DNA of 12,392 nt. Source: Undibacterium sp. (GTDB lineage Bacteria; Pseudomonadota; Gammaproteobacteria; Burkholderiales; Burkholderiaceae). The position numbers were made by a program, and so were the translations under genes. The stretch lies in NCBI GenBank assembly GCA_014376575.1, contig JACMRF010000109.1, positions 1 through 12,392 of the forward strand, written 5' to 3'. A model generated the notes under the pieces. It was not told the DNA's origin. It saw only the letters and a list, made by a program, of their open reading frames with translations, and did no database searches. This document shows, one piece after another, positions 1 to 7,440 of this stretch. Numbering within the stretch: position 1 is the stretch's first letter; every line of letters begins with the position of its first letter.

Positions 1-619
1 CGCCCAAGGCAACCACCACCACGCAGTCAAAGCTGGCATCAGCCTCTTCACTTACGGTAAACTGCGCAAAGATGCCAAAGAAGAACCGAACACAGAAACA
101 GGAATAAAACTGCACGCAGCCACAGGCAAAGTCAGCACCCAAAGCCAAAGCGACAAAACCAGCATCACGGCAGACAAAACCATCACGGTAGCGAGCACCA
201 ATAAAACAATAATGATCGCCGCACAAAAGCATGTCTTACTGACTGCGATGGGCGCGTTCTTGAAACTGGAAGCTGGCGACATCACGATAGCGGCACCGGG
301 GAAGGTGGAATTTAAGGCGAGTATGAAGGAATTGAGTGGGGCGGCAAGTAGTAGTCCCAATTTTCTGAATTTTCCACAATCTGACTTCACCTGTGCGCAG
401 AAATTCCAGTTGAAGGATACGAAAGGCAGACCTATGAAGGATGAGAGTTACACCATTTATGCAACAGATGAGCAAGAAATTAAGGGAAAAACAGATGCAG
501 CAGGTTTGACATCTCTCATTGATACAAAGCATTTTGAAAGTACCTATATTGTTTTTGATAGGGATCTGCAATGGGTTTGCGAAGAGGTAAATGATGATGA
601 AGATATGCTGGGCTGTTAA
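1..619 (+). CDS. vgrG: VgrG (TssI) spike protein, C-terminal end with TTR-like extension; 5' end outside window
   Basis: VgrG forms the trimeric tip of the T6SS needle and carries effectors into target cells. The frame is open from base 2 and ends at TAA 617-619, so about 205 C-terminal residues are present. The first part has the regular DUF2345 beta-helix pattern: GKVSTQSQSDKTSITADKTI, then a GDITIAAPGKVEFKAS stretch just downstream of base 270. From about base 395 a different module starts, with F-x-L-K-D ... G-R-P ... Y-x-I ... IKGKTD-x-x-G, a transthyretin-like pattern. In enteroaggregative E. coli a TTR domain at the VgrG C-terminus is known to bind the effector Tle1, so an effector-loading role is inferred here. 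GC falls from 57% (bases 1-60) to 37% (541-600), as if the tail were a later addition. The last 26 bases overlap the next gene, which fits translational coupling. Confidence 0.9.
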   Translation, partial: AQGNHHHAVKAGISLFTYGKLRKDAKEEPNTETGIKLHAATGKVSTQSQSDKTSITADKTITVASTNKTIMIAAQKHVLLTAMGAFLKLEAGDITIAAPGKVEFKASMKELSGAASSSPNFLNFPQSDFTCAQKFQLKDTKGRPMKDESYTIYATDEQEIKGKTDAAGLTSLIDTKHFESTYIVFDRDLQWVCEEVNDDEDMLGC

Positions 620-1127
620 GGCTTGCGCAATAAGTCTGCTGTGGTTGACTTGTTCAGTGCACGCTCAGGCGCTGACAATAAAACCACTTCGAGATATTAC
701 CTCCATAAAACTGGAGGATATGGAGATTGCGTTAGTGAACACAGTAGTCAACACCAATAATGCACACCCAATTGAAATCATAAGTTTTTTTGTGCCAAAT
801 TCAACAGGTATTGCAACTCAACTTACCTTTGAAATGAATAATGATTATGTTCCATATTTGGCTCTTCGCTCTGGTGCGGATTGTGCTATTTCCGGTGCCA
901 GAATCATGCGATTTCACAACCAATTGCGGATTGTCTTTGCTAGTCGAAAAGGCGATTGGAGCGAGAAAATGCAAACTGATTTTATTATTTTTGAATTGAA
1001 AAAAAATGATGATGACATGCCAGGGACACCAAATATTTATTTTAAGCAGTTAAGAAAAATCAGCACAAAGTCTAGTTACTGTGATGTGAACGCGGCTCTT
1101 GATAAAGAGTCGAAACTTTATCAATAA
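594..1127 (+). CDS. Small exported protein, CarG-like; candidate immunity protein
   Basis: This is a protein of about 177 residues with an N-terminal signal peptide: a K-containing start, a hydrophobic stretch (ACAISLLWLTC) and a likely cut after VHA or AQA. It should act in the periplasm. Three ATG codons stand in tandem at 591, 594 and 597. The AGAGG at 583-587 lies 3, 6 and 9 bases from them, so the second or third is the more plausible start. The mature part has GADC near residue 95, GTPNIYF near 145 and YCDVNAALDKE near 163. From memory this pattern fits the CarG family, whose founding member is a periplasmic self-resistance protein for carbapenem in Erwinia; I could not test this. Its place between vgrG and the effector gene suggests an immunity role. 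It could instead protect against another effector of the same locus. Confidence 0.8.
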   Translation: MMKICWAVKACAISLLWLTCSVHAQALTIKPLRDITSIKLEDMEIALVNTVVNTNNAHPIEIISFFVPNSTGIATQLTFEMNNDYVPYLALRSGADCAISGARIMRFHNQLRIVFASRKGDWSEKMQTDFIIFELKKNDDDMPGTPNIYFKQLRKISTKSSYCDVNAALDKESKLYQ

Positions 1128-1144
1128 AAAAGAAATTGAATGCC

Positions 1145-3259
1145 ATGACAACACCAAAATATGTTTCAGCGAAGGACGGGGAGCACGATAGTGTCATTTA
1201 CAAAGCCGCAGATGGTTCAGAGTATTTACATTCTGGTGGCACACGTGCGTGGCGCAATAACAATCCTGGGAATCTTATTTCTTCAGAGAAAAGTGGTTTG
1301 TCAATTGGCAAAGGTGGAAAATTTGCGGCATTTCCAGACCACGATACTGGCATGTCAGCGCTTAAATATTCTTTGACACATTTTTACTCTACTTTGAAGC
1401 TTGACGTGGTTTTTAAAAAATACGCGCCTGCAACAGACAATAATGACCCAAATCACTATATTAAGTTAGTAAAGAGCTTCACTGGTTTAGACAGTAGTCG
1501 CACCATTGGCGATTTGAATGACGGTGAATTAATTAAATTCATGGGCGCTATAGAACGTGTTGAGGGATGGAAGGTCGGGAAAGTAGAGTTAATTCCACAT
1601 GCTCATCAATTTGCAGTCAAAGGAGTTGATGGCAAGCCGTTGAGTGGTTTGGATTACATCATGAATTTCTTTACAAAAACCGGCGAAGAAAAAAAGATCA
1701 AAGGTAAGACGGACAAGGATGGCAAGACTACTGTCGCAAAGACCGATACAAAATCTCCAGTTAAGCTTGAGTTACCTAGACCAGATCCGGGGCAATCATT
1801 TAAAGGAACCGCAAGTGGTAAGAAAACTGCAGATGGAAAAAAAGTTTTGGCGGCAGAAGTTAACGCGAAACCTTGGTATGAAATGGTATTTAGTACCGCT
1901 GAACCAAGCATTGATTTGAAAGATGGTGGGGCAGCCACAGAAAAAAAAGAGCCGAAAGAAAAACCAAATGCGCCTGCTGCAACGGTAAAGCAAACTGGTG
2001 CGATAAAAGCATCAGGCACACAAAAAAAAGAAAATAAATTTATTGAGCCGGTGACGAAAGAACCAGGTGTTTTTGTAACCTGGCAATTTGAAACTCATTT
2101 GGGTTCAGGCAAGGTACTTAATGGTTTACCGTATTTTATTGCTGAAATAACTGGTGACAAAGGTATTCCATTGGTAACAGGGCAGCAGGTCAAATTAATG
2201 AGGGATAATAAGATTCGTCAAAAAGTGCCGTTTGGAAAAGAAGTTGCTCTTTATTTGGGTAATGATGCAAAGGCACAGTATCGAACTAAACCGATGTACA
2301 AAGTTAGTGCTGAGGAGGGATTGACAGACATAATTATCAATGTGATTGAGCGGGCGGGATTAAATTATTTTGCTGTTAAGGAACAGCCACATGACGAAGT
2401 AATTAATGGTGCAAAAAAAACTTATATTGCACATTTATATGGCACAACGTGGATGAATTTCAGTCATAAATTTACTGAAATAGAGGCTAGTGAATCCACA
2501 AAAGGAACAAGTGCTGAGGTACAGGAAGCTGTCAAACAGATCTACCGTGGTGCCCCAACAATAGACGGACGTAACATACGATTAACGGTACCTAAGCCGA
2601 ATGGTAAAACACTAAAAATATTATGGCCACCGCATGCTTTTGAAAATTGCCGAACACACATTCCGGCAATCACTGGTCCTGAAAGCGAAAAGATCGAAAT
2701 TATTACGCGCGTAAATCCAAATACCTATCAGGCATTTATTCAAGCTGCTTTTGATATGGACGCGGAAGAGATGGATATTAATTCTGGGTGGCGACCGATG
2801 TTGGGTTCGGTCTTACATCGTATTGGAGTTGGTTTGGATGTAGGACGTGTAAAAATGAATGGGCATGATCAGGTATTTTTCCGATCCGCATCCGCAAGTG
2901 ATATCGCATATAGCAACGCTATTAAAGAGCGAAGTCAATTGGAAATGAAAAAGAAACGAACCTCAGATGAAGACGATAAACTAAAACTATTAAAGGCAAC
3001 GGAGGGAGATAAAGCACATCTCGCCGCAGTAGCTATTCATGATAGCGACAATGATCTGTTGCGGCAATTCACATCAAAATTGCGAGGCAACGCTGAAGTG
3101 AGATCCACTTTCGACCCTTGGGAAATGGAAAGCAATACAAGCGATAACGTTAAGCCAGCACCGAATTATTTGAGGCAAGGGAAAGATGGTAATGAATACC
3201 TGCATAGAAATCATTTGCACATTACTGTTTACGATGCGGAGCTCGGACATGGAAATTGA
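1145..3259 (+). CDS. Candidate T6SS effector with two peptidoglycan-hydrolase-like domains and a TTR-like module
   Basis: The protein has 704 residues from ATG 1145. A TTG at 1136 is the alternative start, but the only purine-rich stretch (AAGAAA, 1129-1134) is too close to it. No signal peptide is present, as expected for T6SS cargo. Residues ~30-145 hold RAWRNNNPGNL (34-44) and an FxAFPDHDTG stretch, a pattern I associate with phage P5-like and lysozyme-like cell-wall hydrolases; its catalytic residues are not clear to me. Residues ~152-203 form a TTR-like module (FAVKG ... GKPLSG ... KIKGKTDKDGKT) like the VgrG tail. A Lys/Ala/Pro/Glu-rich linker spans ~215-300 and a beta-rich region ~308-430. 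The C-terminal domain has SGWRPMLGSVLHRIGVGLDVG-type M15 features: H558 and D565 in H-x6-D, and H690-x-H692 near the end. These match the zinc ligands of VanY/endolysin-like peptidases, with an unusually long, charged insert between them. The predicted action is cutting both glycan and peptide parts of the wall in the periplasm of rival bacteria. Confidence 0.85.
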   Translation: MTTPKYVSAKDGEHDSVIYKAADGSEYLHSGGTRAWRNNNPGNLISSEKSGLSIGKGGKFAAFPDHDTGMSALKYSLTHFYSTLKLDVVFKKYAPATDNNDPNHYIKLVKSFTGLDSSRTIGDLNDGELIKFMGAIERVEGWKVGKVELIPHAHQFAVKGVDGKPLSGLDYIMNFFTKTGEEKKIKGKTDKDGKTTVAKTDTKSPVKLELPRPDPGQSFKGTASGKKTADGKKVLAAEVNAKPWYEMVFSTAEPSIDLKDGGAATEKKEPKEKPNAPAATVKQTGAIKASGTQKKENKFIEPVTKEPGVFVTWQFETHLGSGKVLNGLPYFIAEITGDKGIPLVTGQQVKLMRDNKIRQKVPFGKEVALYLGNDAKAQYRTKPMYKVSAEEGLTDIIINVIERAGLNYFAVKEQPHDEVINGAKKTYIAHLYGTTWMNFSHKFTEIEASESTKGTSAEVQEAVKQIYRGAPTIDGRNIRLTVPKPNGKTLKILWPPHAFENCRTHIPAITGPESEKIEIITRVNPNTYQAFIQAAFDMDAEEMDINSGWRPMLGSVLHRIGVGLDVGRVKMNGHDQVFFRSASASDIAYSNAIKERSQLEMKKKRTSDEDDKLKLLKATEGDKAHLAAVAIHDSDNDLLRQFTSKLRGNAEVRSTFDPWEMESNTSDNVKPAPNYLRQGKDGNEYLHRNHLHITVYDAELGHGN

Positions 3260-4262
3260 AAAAAATATGAAAAAAGGAATCGTTGTTTGTTTTGGCTTAC
3301 TATGGTTTTGTAATTTTAGTATTGCAGGTGTCGCGGATATTGATTCAGGTCCTAGTTATTCAAATTTTGGAAATGATCTGTTTACACCAATTTTTCCAAA
3401 AAATAATTCAATAAAAATCTTCAAAAATAAAGAAGATATTAAGCCGATAGTCGAATTTAATGACACACCGGTGGTTCATTTGGAAGATGCTAAGTCTCCG
3501 TGCTTGAAGGGGACTCAGGTAGATGGATGGGTACGCTGCAATATAAATGGTACTAGTGGATGGGTAAAACGATCCGAATTTTTATCACCGAAAGAATATC
3601 AACCTATAGAAAAATGGCCTTTCCGTTATTGGATGTATGTTGCATCCGAAGGGGGCGGAGAAGAGGCAATGATGTTGTATCTAAAGGTGCCTCGCAATCC
3701 ATATCTAATAGCGCCCAAACAATTTGCAAACGTTTTTTTTCTGACATATTTTGATGAGCAAGGATTTGCAATCAGTGCTAAGACAAATAAAAAAACGGGG
3801 GAAAGAATTTTCACGGTAGGTGATGCGGTTTATCTTGCACCAGCCGACCCAGTCAAACGTGAGAAAACGGATTGGCTATTTCTGGCTTATTTTAATGCGG
3901 ATTTAATAGCACTTTGCCCCGCGAGAAATCCAGATAGTTGTTACAGCGCGGTTAATTTATCGCAGAACTGGAACGGAATTAAGGAGTTTTACACTTCGGC
4001 GAAAAAACCATTTTTTTATGATTCTGCAAGACAAGCGAAAGAAAAGGAAACTTGGTTCGGTAAAGAGATGGTTGCCTTCGGCCGCCACAGCGACCCCATA
4101 GTGCCATTTATGTATCACGTGCCAGATGAGGTGTTAATGACGATAGACCCGAATCCGCGCAGTGATGAGCAGCGGATAAAAAATAGAGAAAAACCATTTT
4201 GTTTGTTGGACTGTAAAGGTGCGCCAAATCCTATTGTTTTAAATCCTAAGCCTGCGAATTAG
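3249..4262 (+). CDS. Exported protein with SH3-like domain; candidate immunity protein
   Basis: This encodes 337 residues from ATG 3249. That start is preferred to an upstream in-frame ATG at 3186 because GGAG (3238-3241) sits 7 bases before it and because the protein then starts with a proper signal peptide (KKGIVVCFGLLWFCNFSIAG). It overlaps the effector gene by 11 bases, which suggests coupled translation. ATG 3267 is a second possible start. After the signal peptide, residues ~54-114 look like a bacterial SH3-type domain: an IKIFKNKED strand followed by two GWV turns (near 93 and 104) and a SEFL end. The rest is not recognised; a CLLDC motif lies near the C-terminus. The periplasmic location and tight coupling to a wall-degrading effector make immunity the most likely job, possibly by blocking one of its two domains. 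GC is very low (22% in 3361-3420). Confidence 0.8.
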   Translation: MEIEKNMKKGIVVCFGLLWFCNFSIAGVADIDSGPSYSNFGNDLFTPIFPKNNSIKIFKNKEDIKPIVEFNDTPVVHLEDAKSPCLKGTQVDGWVRCNINGTSGWVKRSEFLSPKEYQPIEKWPFRYWMYVASEGGGEEAMMLYLKVPRNPYLIAPKQFANVFFLTYFDEQGFAISAKTNKKTGERIFTVGDAVYLAPADPVKREKTDWLFLAYFNADLIALCPARNPDSCYSAVNLSQNWNGIKEFYTSAKKPFFYDSARQAKEKETWFGKEMVAFGRHSDPIVPFMYHVPDEVLMTIDPNPRSDEQRIKNREKPFCLLDCKGAPNPIVLNPKPAN

Positions 4263-4330
4263 TGCGTCATTCATTTTATGTAACCACGATGTTGTATTCA
4301 ATTAGCTGCACGTCAATATTTAATACAACC

Positions 4331-4819
4331 ATGGAGTTATTACGTAACGTTCACCGTGCGATAGCCTTGCCGTTAATTCTTTTATTTGTTTCTATTCAAC
4401 TTCAAGCCCGAGAATTAACATTGATAGAAAAAACAGAAGATAGTCGCGCTTATAAGGGAGAAATTCAATTGAGAGGCAGCTATCGGATTGATTATGAAGA
4501 CTCAGATTCAGAGGGGACTTTATTTTTTCATGAAGACGATAAGTCTCGGACTAAATTGCCAGACAATGATTTTCGGGAGGGCATCATCGCTTTAAATCCG
4601 GTTGCCTCCGATGTAGACCAAATTGTGAACATTAATCGGATGCTAAAGCGATTTCATATTCCCAAGAAAAGAAGTAGACGGATATGCGGATATGAAGGGC
4701 TAGCGACAATAGTTATAAAAGATTTTATTGCAATCAGAGCCGGATCAGAGAATGGTGATATGGCGACCTTAGTACAAGTCGTTTCGTTAGAAAAGCCATT
4801 ACCAATACTTTGTAAGTGA
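4331..4819 (+). CDS. Small exported protein of unknown family; second downstream immunity candidate
   Basis: I do not recognise this family. ATG 4331 gives 162 residues with a good signal peptide (HRAIALPLILLFVSIQLQA, cut near residue 26). A GTG at 4262 overlaps the preceding stop codon by one base but would put a 23-residue non-signal stretch in front, so it is less likely; ATG 4289 is also possible. No clear ribosome binding site precedes any of the three. The mature protein is about 136 residues, acidic in its first half (EDSDSEG, HEDD) and basic near 105-118 (KKRSRR). Cysteines at 119 and 161 could form a disulfide. It lies 68 bases after the SH3-like gene, is equally rich in A+T and ends the compact gene block. 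A role as another periplasmic protector of the same effector is inferred from position only. Confidence 0.7.
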   Translation: MELLRNVHRAIALPLILLFVSIQLQARELTLIEKTEDSRAYKGEIQLRGSYRIDYEDSDSEGTLFFHEDDKSRTKLPDNDFREGIIALNPVASDVDQIVNINRMLKRFHIPKKRSRRICGYEGLATIVIKDFIAIRAGSENGDMATLVQVVSLEKPLPILCK

Positions 4820-5115
4820 TCGTCAATAAGTGCAGATGAATATGCTATTTTTTTGATAAACAACTTGGTAGCAGTATTGATGTTGTTCCAATTGGCAGGT
4901 GCTTTTTACTTTGTTGACGGCCTTCGTTGAGTTGATCACTGTAAAAGTCGTCAACTCACCTAGCCCACAACGCACTGCCCATGCGGGTTTCCAGGCACAT
5001 GCCGTTACAAGGCGCATAAACAATGCGCGCTGGCGGCATTGTATTTTTAAATCTGCGGAAACGGATTGTATGTTGTTCTTAAACCTGAATTTGTAGCTAT
5101 ATTTATTTAACGATA
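4820..5115. other. Spacer with a short GC-rich patch and two small inverted repeats
   Basis: No convincing gene is seen in these 296 bases. GC is 32% in 4831-4890, jumps to 58% in 4951-5040 and returns to 32% in 5041-5100. The patch holds an inverted repeat GAGTTGA (4929-4935) / TCAACTC (4951-4957) and another, GCGCAT (5012-5017) / ATGCGC (5023-5028). Short open frames cross it on both strands, but they show no start signal and no recognisable protein. A T-run at 4849-4855 has no hairpin before it. The patch may be a remnant of a repeat or of a gene. Confidence 0.5.
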
Positions 5116-6036
5116 ATGATTATTTTTAGAAAGATTTGTCTCTTACTTTTATTGGTGGCTCTTAATGCTTGTTCAAAGACTGTGGCGCCACCTGCACCAT
5201 CAGCCAAAATGGTCTCGGCGCTTCCCGTTGCGGGCGTTCGTGCACAAGGGGCGAAGGTGGATACTCCTTTAACGGCCGAGCAGAAGTTGTACGCAGAATT
5301 GATGCAAACTATTTTCGGCGAAAATTATCGACTTGAAAGTCGAGATGCGCTGGCGGAATTACCTGACGTTAATAATTGCAAGATCAACACGGTATATGTG
5401 ATAAACGCAATTGCACATACCGTATTGTCGACAGGGGAACCCGTGTTGGTGGCTAATGCAGAAGTGGCACGCGAAGACGGAACAGCATTCTCTTCTAACG
5501 CTTCTCCGGGTATTTTGAATGTATTTATTTTGAAGAAAACTGATGATAAATGGCAGCTGATCAAACGCCACGAAACCGTTGCTACGCTTGGATCATTCGG
5601 GCAACTAGGTGACATCGTATGGACTGATCTTGCGCAAGGAAAGCCGGGTCTGGCGGTATTGCATGGTGGAACGTGGCAGGGCTATAGCATCGTCACTTTA
5701 TCCTTGTTCGACCTTGGCGCAGAGCAGTTGCATGATCTAATTGGCGAGTCCATCGCTATTCATTCTGATAGTGACGGCGGATGCAATCCTGAAGAGGGGA
5801 AGTGTTGGAGTGTAACCGGTGACTGGCAATTCTCTGCTTCTAGAACAGGTGCAGTCTACGATGATATCGTCATAAAATTTTCTGGCGAAAAGTCTCAACC
5901 GCAAGTGACTGGGCGCGAACCTCCACCAGAAGGAGTAAAGCGTGTTATGACTAAGATTAAAAACCTGGCTCGATATGCCTATGACGGAAAACGATATCAA
6001 TTGGTTGTGGGGGAGAATGTTGTACCTGGTATTTGA
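5116..6036 (+). CDS. Putative lipoprotein of unknown function
   Basis: This encodes 306 residues beginning with a lipoprotein signal (RKICLLLLLVALNAC, lipobox LNAC, modified Cys at 19), so the mature protein should be anchored in a membrane facing the periplasm or the surface. An Ala/Pro-rich tether (TVAPPAPSAKM) follows. The family is not recognised. The body is a mixed alpha/beta domain with Cys at 88, 223 and 230 (GGCNPEEGKC) and ends with a YDGKRYQLV motif of the kind seen at the end of several beta-rich periplasmic domains. No good ribosome binding site is visible before ATG 5116. It lies 296 bases after the effector block and 138 bases before the DUF4424 gene on the same strand. GC is nearer to normal than in the effector block. 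Lipoprotein immunity proteins are known in T6SS loci, but nothing here proves that role. Confidence 0.8.
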   Translation: MIIFRKICLLLLLVALNACSKTVAPPAPSAKMVSALPVAGVRAQGAKVDTPLTAEQKLYAELMQTIFGENYRLESRDALAELPDVNNCKINTVYVINAIAHTVLSTGEPVLVANAEVAREDGTAFSSNASPGILNVFILKKTDDKWQLIKRHETVATLGSFGQLGDIVWTDLAQGKPGLAVLHGGTWQGYSIVTLSLFDLGAEQLHDLIGESIAIHSDSDGGCNPEEGKCWSVTGDWQFSASRTGAVYDDIVIKFSGEKSQPQVTGREPPPEGVKRVMTKIKNLARYAYDGKRYQLVVGENVVPGI

Positions 6037-6174
6037 CACGTTTTGGAATGGAGTATTTGTTGAATTATTTGATGTACAGCAAAAATTTTTTGGGGTTCAA
6101 AAGATTGATAATGATTTTCCTGTTCTGCGTTGTAAATTTTATTATTGTCCGGTAATGCTTTTTCAAGGGTAAGT

Positions 6175-7164
6175 ATGAAATATTTATATGTGGCAGCCTT
6201 ATTAATGTGGGCCCAGTTTTCGATTGCGCTGGCCAATGATGGTGTAGCTGCGCTTAGCGCTGGAGGGATTAGTCTTGGGAAAACGGATGCGGTTGCGATG
6301 AAAAAAGAAGTGCTGAATGTCAGCTATGACAAAATTAGTGTCGCCTATGAGTTTTTGAATGAATCTCAAACAGATGTTGAAGAGACGATATTTTTCCCTT
6401 TGCCGGAATATACTGCGGACTATCATGGATCACGCGAGTATTCCGGACAGCCTTCGCATTTTGTGGTGGAAGCGAACGGTAAAGCCGTCAATTACAAAAC
6501 AATTGTTATCGCAAAAATGGACGGAGATGACATTACCAAAGAACTAAAACAGTTGGGCTTAAGTGAAGAACAGATTGCTTACTATCCTTCTTTTTCGCTT
6601 TTTGGAGAGAAAGTGAAACCGCTGACGCCCAAGCAAAGAAAATATTTCAAAGAACGTGGATTCTTGGCTCAGATCGGTGGCGATGATGCTTGGATTCCGA
6701 CTTGGAGCGTAGCGATACAGTACGTATGGAAACAGAAATTTCCTGTTGGTCAGGTTGTGAAAGTTAATCATCAATATAGGCCATTTGTTTCTTATGGACC
6801 TTCTGAATCCACATTAGGGGAGTCGTTTAATCAATACTTTTGTGGCGATAAAAATTTTCTGAAATCGTGGCATAAGCTTGCCGCAGAGAGAAATAATCAA
6901 GTTGAAGCGAATACCGTGTCCTATATTTTAAAGACTGGTAATACATGGAAGAATGGTATTGAGGACTTCACCATGAATCTTGTTAAGAAAAATCCAGCGG
7001 AACTGATTAGTCTATGTTTTTCTGGTGAGTTTAAAAAAATAAATCCGACGACTTTACAAATTCATCTGACTAACTTTAAGCCTCAACAAGATTTACTAGT
7101 TTATTTCGGAAATATTGAAAATTCATCGGGCGACCCAGGATTGAAGCCTAGACTTAACCATTGA
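6175..7164 (+). CDS. Secreted DUF4424-family protein
   Basis: ATG 6175 is chosen because AAGGG (6165-6169) lies 5 bases upstream and the resulting 329-residue protein starts with a clean signal peptide (KYLYVAALLMWAQFSIALA, cut before ND). A TTG at 6145 would add 10 residues without support. After the cut, NDGVAALSAGGISLGKTDAV, then VAYEFLN and an FFPLPEY motif match what I know of the DUF4424 family, periplasmic proteins of unknown function. The N-terminal beta domain is followed by a charged middle section (GDDITKELKQLGLSEEQ) and an HQYRPFVSYG stretch. There is no C-terminal membrane helix. The gene stands alone, with spacers of 138 and 276 bases. No link to the T6SS can be read from the sequence. 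Confidence 0.85.
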   Translation: MKYLYVAALLMWAQFSIALANDGVAALSAGGISLGKTDAVAMKKEVLNVSYDKISVAYEFLNESQTDVEETIFFPLPEYTADYHGSREYSGQPSHFVVEANGKAVNYKTIVIAKMDGDDITKELKQLGLSEEQIAYYPSFSLFGEKVKPLTPKQRKYFKERGFLAQIGGDDAWIPTWSVAIQYVWKQKFPVGQVVKVNHQYRPFVSYGPSESTLGESFNQYFCGDKNFLKSWHKLAAERNNQVEANTVSYILKTGNTWKNGIEDFTMNLVKKNPAELISLCFSGEFKKINPTTLQIHLTNFKPQQDLLVYFGNIENSSGDPGLKPRLNH

Positions 7165-7440
7165 AATTTAACATCGTTGTCCCTTACTTGATTTCAGGAT
7201 GATTGATGAAGTTACAAATGCTGACAATAAAAATAATGTAAATTAGATAATATTGTGTAAAATCCTGCGTGAGTCAATTTGCAAAGTATGTTCACGTTTG
7301 CATTCCCTATTTCTACACACCAATGGATTAAATGTTGCCAAATTGAATTATGTATTGTGGGATCGCTCACTGCATGAAAGTATTTGCATTTTGGTTGTTG
7401 ACATAGAAGGACGCTAATCGTAATCTTTTGAAAGCAAGTT
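7165..7440. other. AT-rich spacer before the M48 protease gene
   Basis: These 276 bases hold no gene that I can support. No hairpin-plus-T-run terminator is visible after the DUF4424 gene. The only noteworthy signal is the promoter-like sequence near the 3' end, listed separately. Confidence 0.5.
7398..7426 (+). promoter_or_regulatory. Possible sigma-70 promoter for the M48 protease gene
   Basis: A perfect -35 TTGACA (7398-7403) is followed after 17 bases by TAATCT (7421-7426), which matches the -10 consensus at only three of six positions. Transcription would begin about 8 bases before ATG 7441, leaving a very short leader, so either the message is nearly leaderless or this is a chance match. 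Confidence 0.3.

Noticed and set aside
1220..3216. DGxEYLH motif present near both ends of the effector as a sign of internal duplication
   Set aside because: The similarity is limited to about seven residues and the surrounding domains are different, so it is probably chance.
3733..3740. T8 run in the SH3-like gene, and a similar one at 9327-9334, as phase-variation sites
   Set aside because: Both frames are intact, the runs are short, and single T8 runs are common in sequence of this composition.
4823..5096. Short open frames of about 65 codons on both strands in the GC-rich patch
   Set aside because: They have no start signal and no recognisable protein features; the frame openness is explained by base composition.
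6033..6059. TTGACA at the end of the lipoprotein gene as a promoter for the DUF4424 gene
   Set aside because: The best -10 (TATTTG) lies only 15 bases away and matches three of six positions, too weak to annotate.
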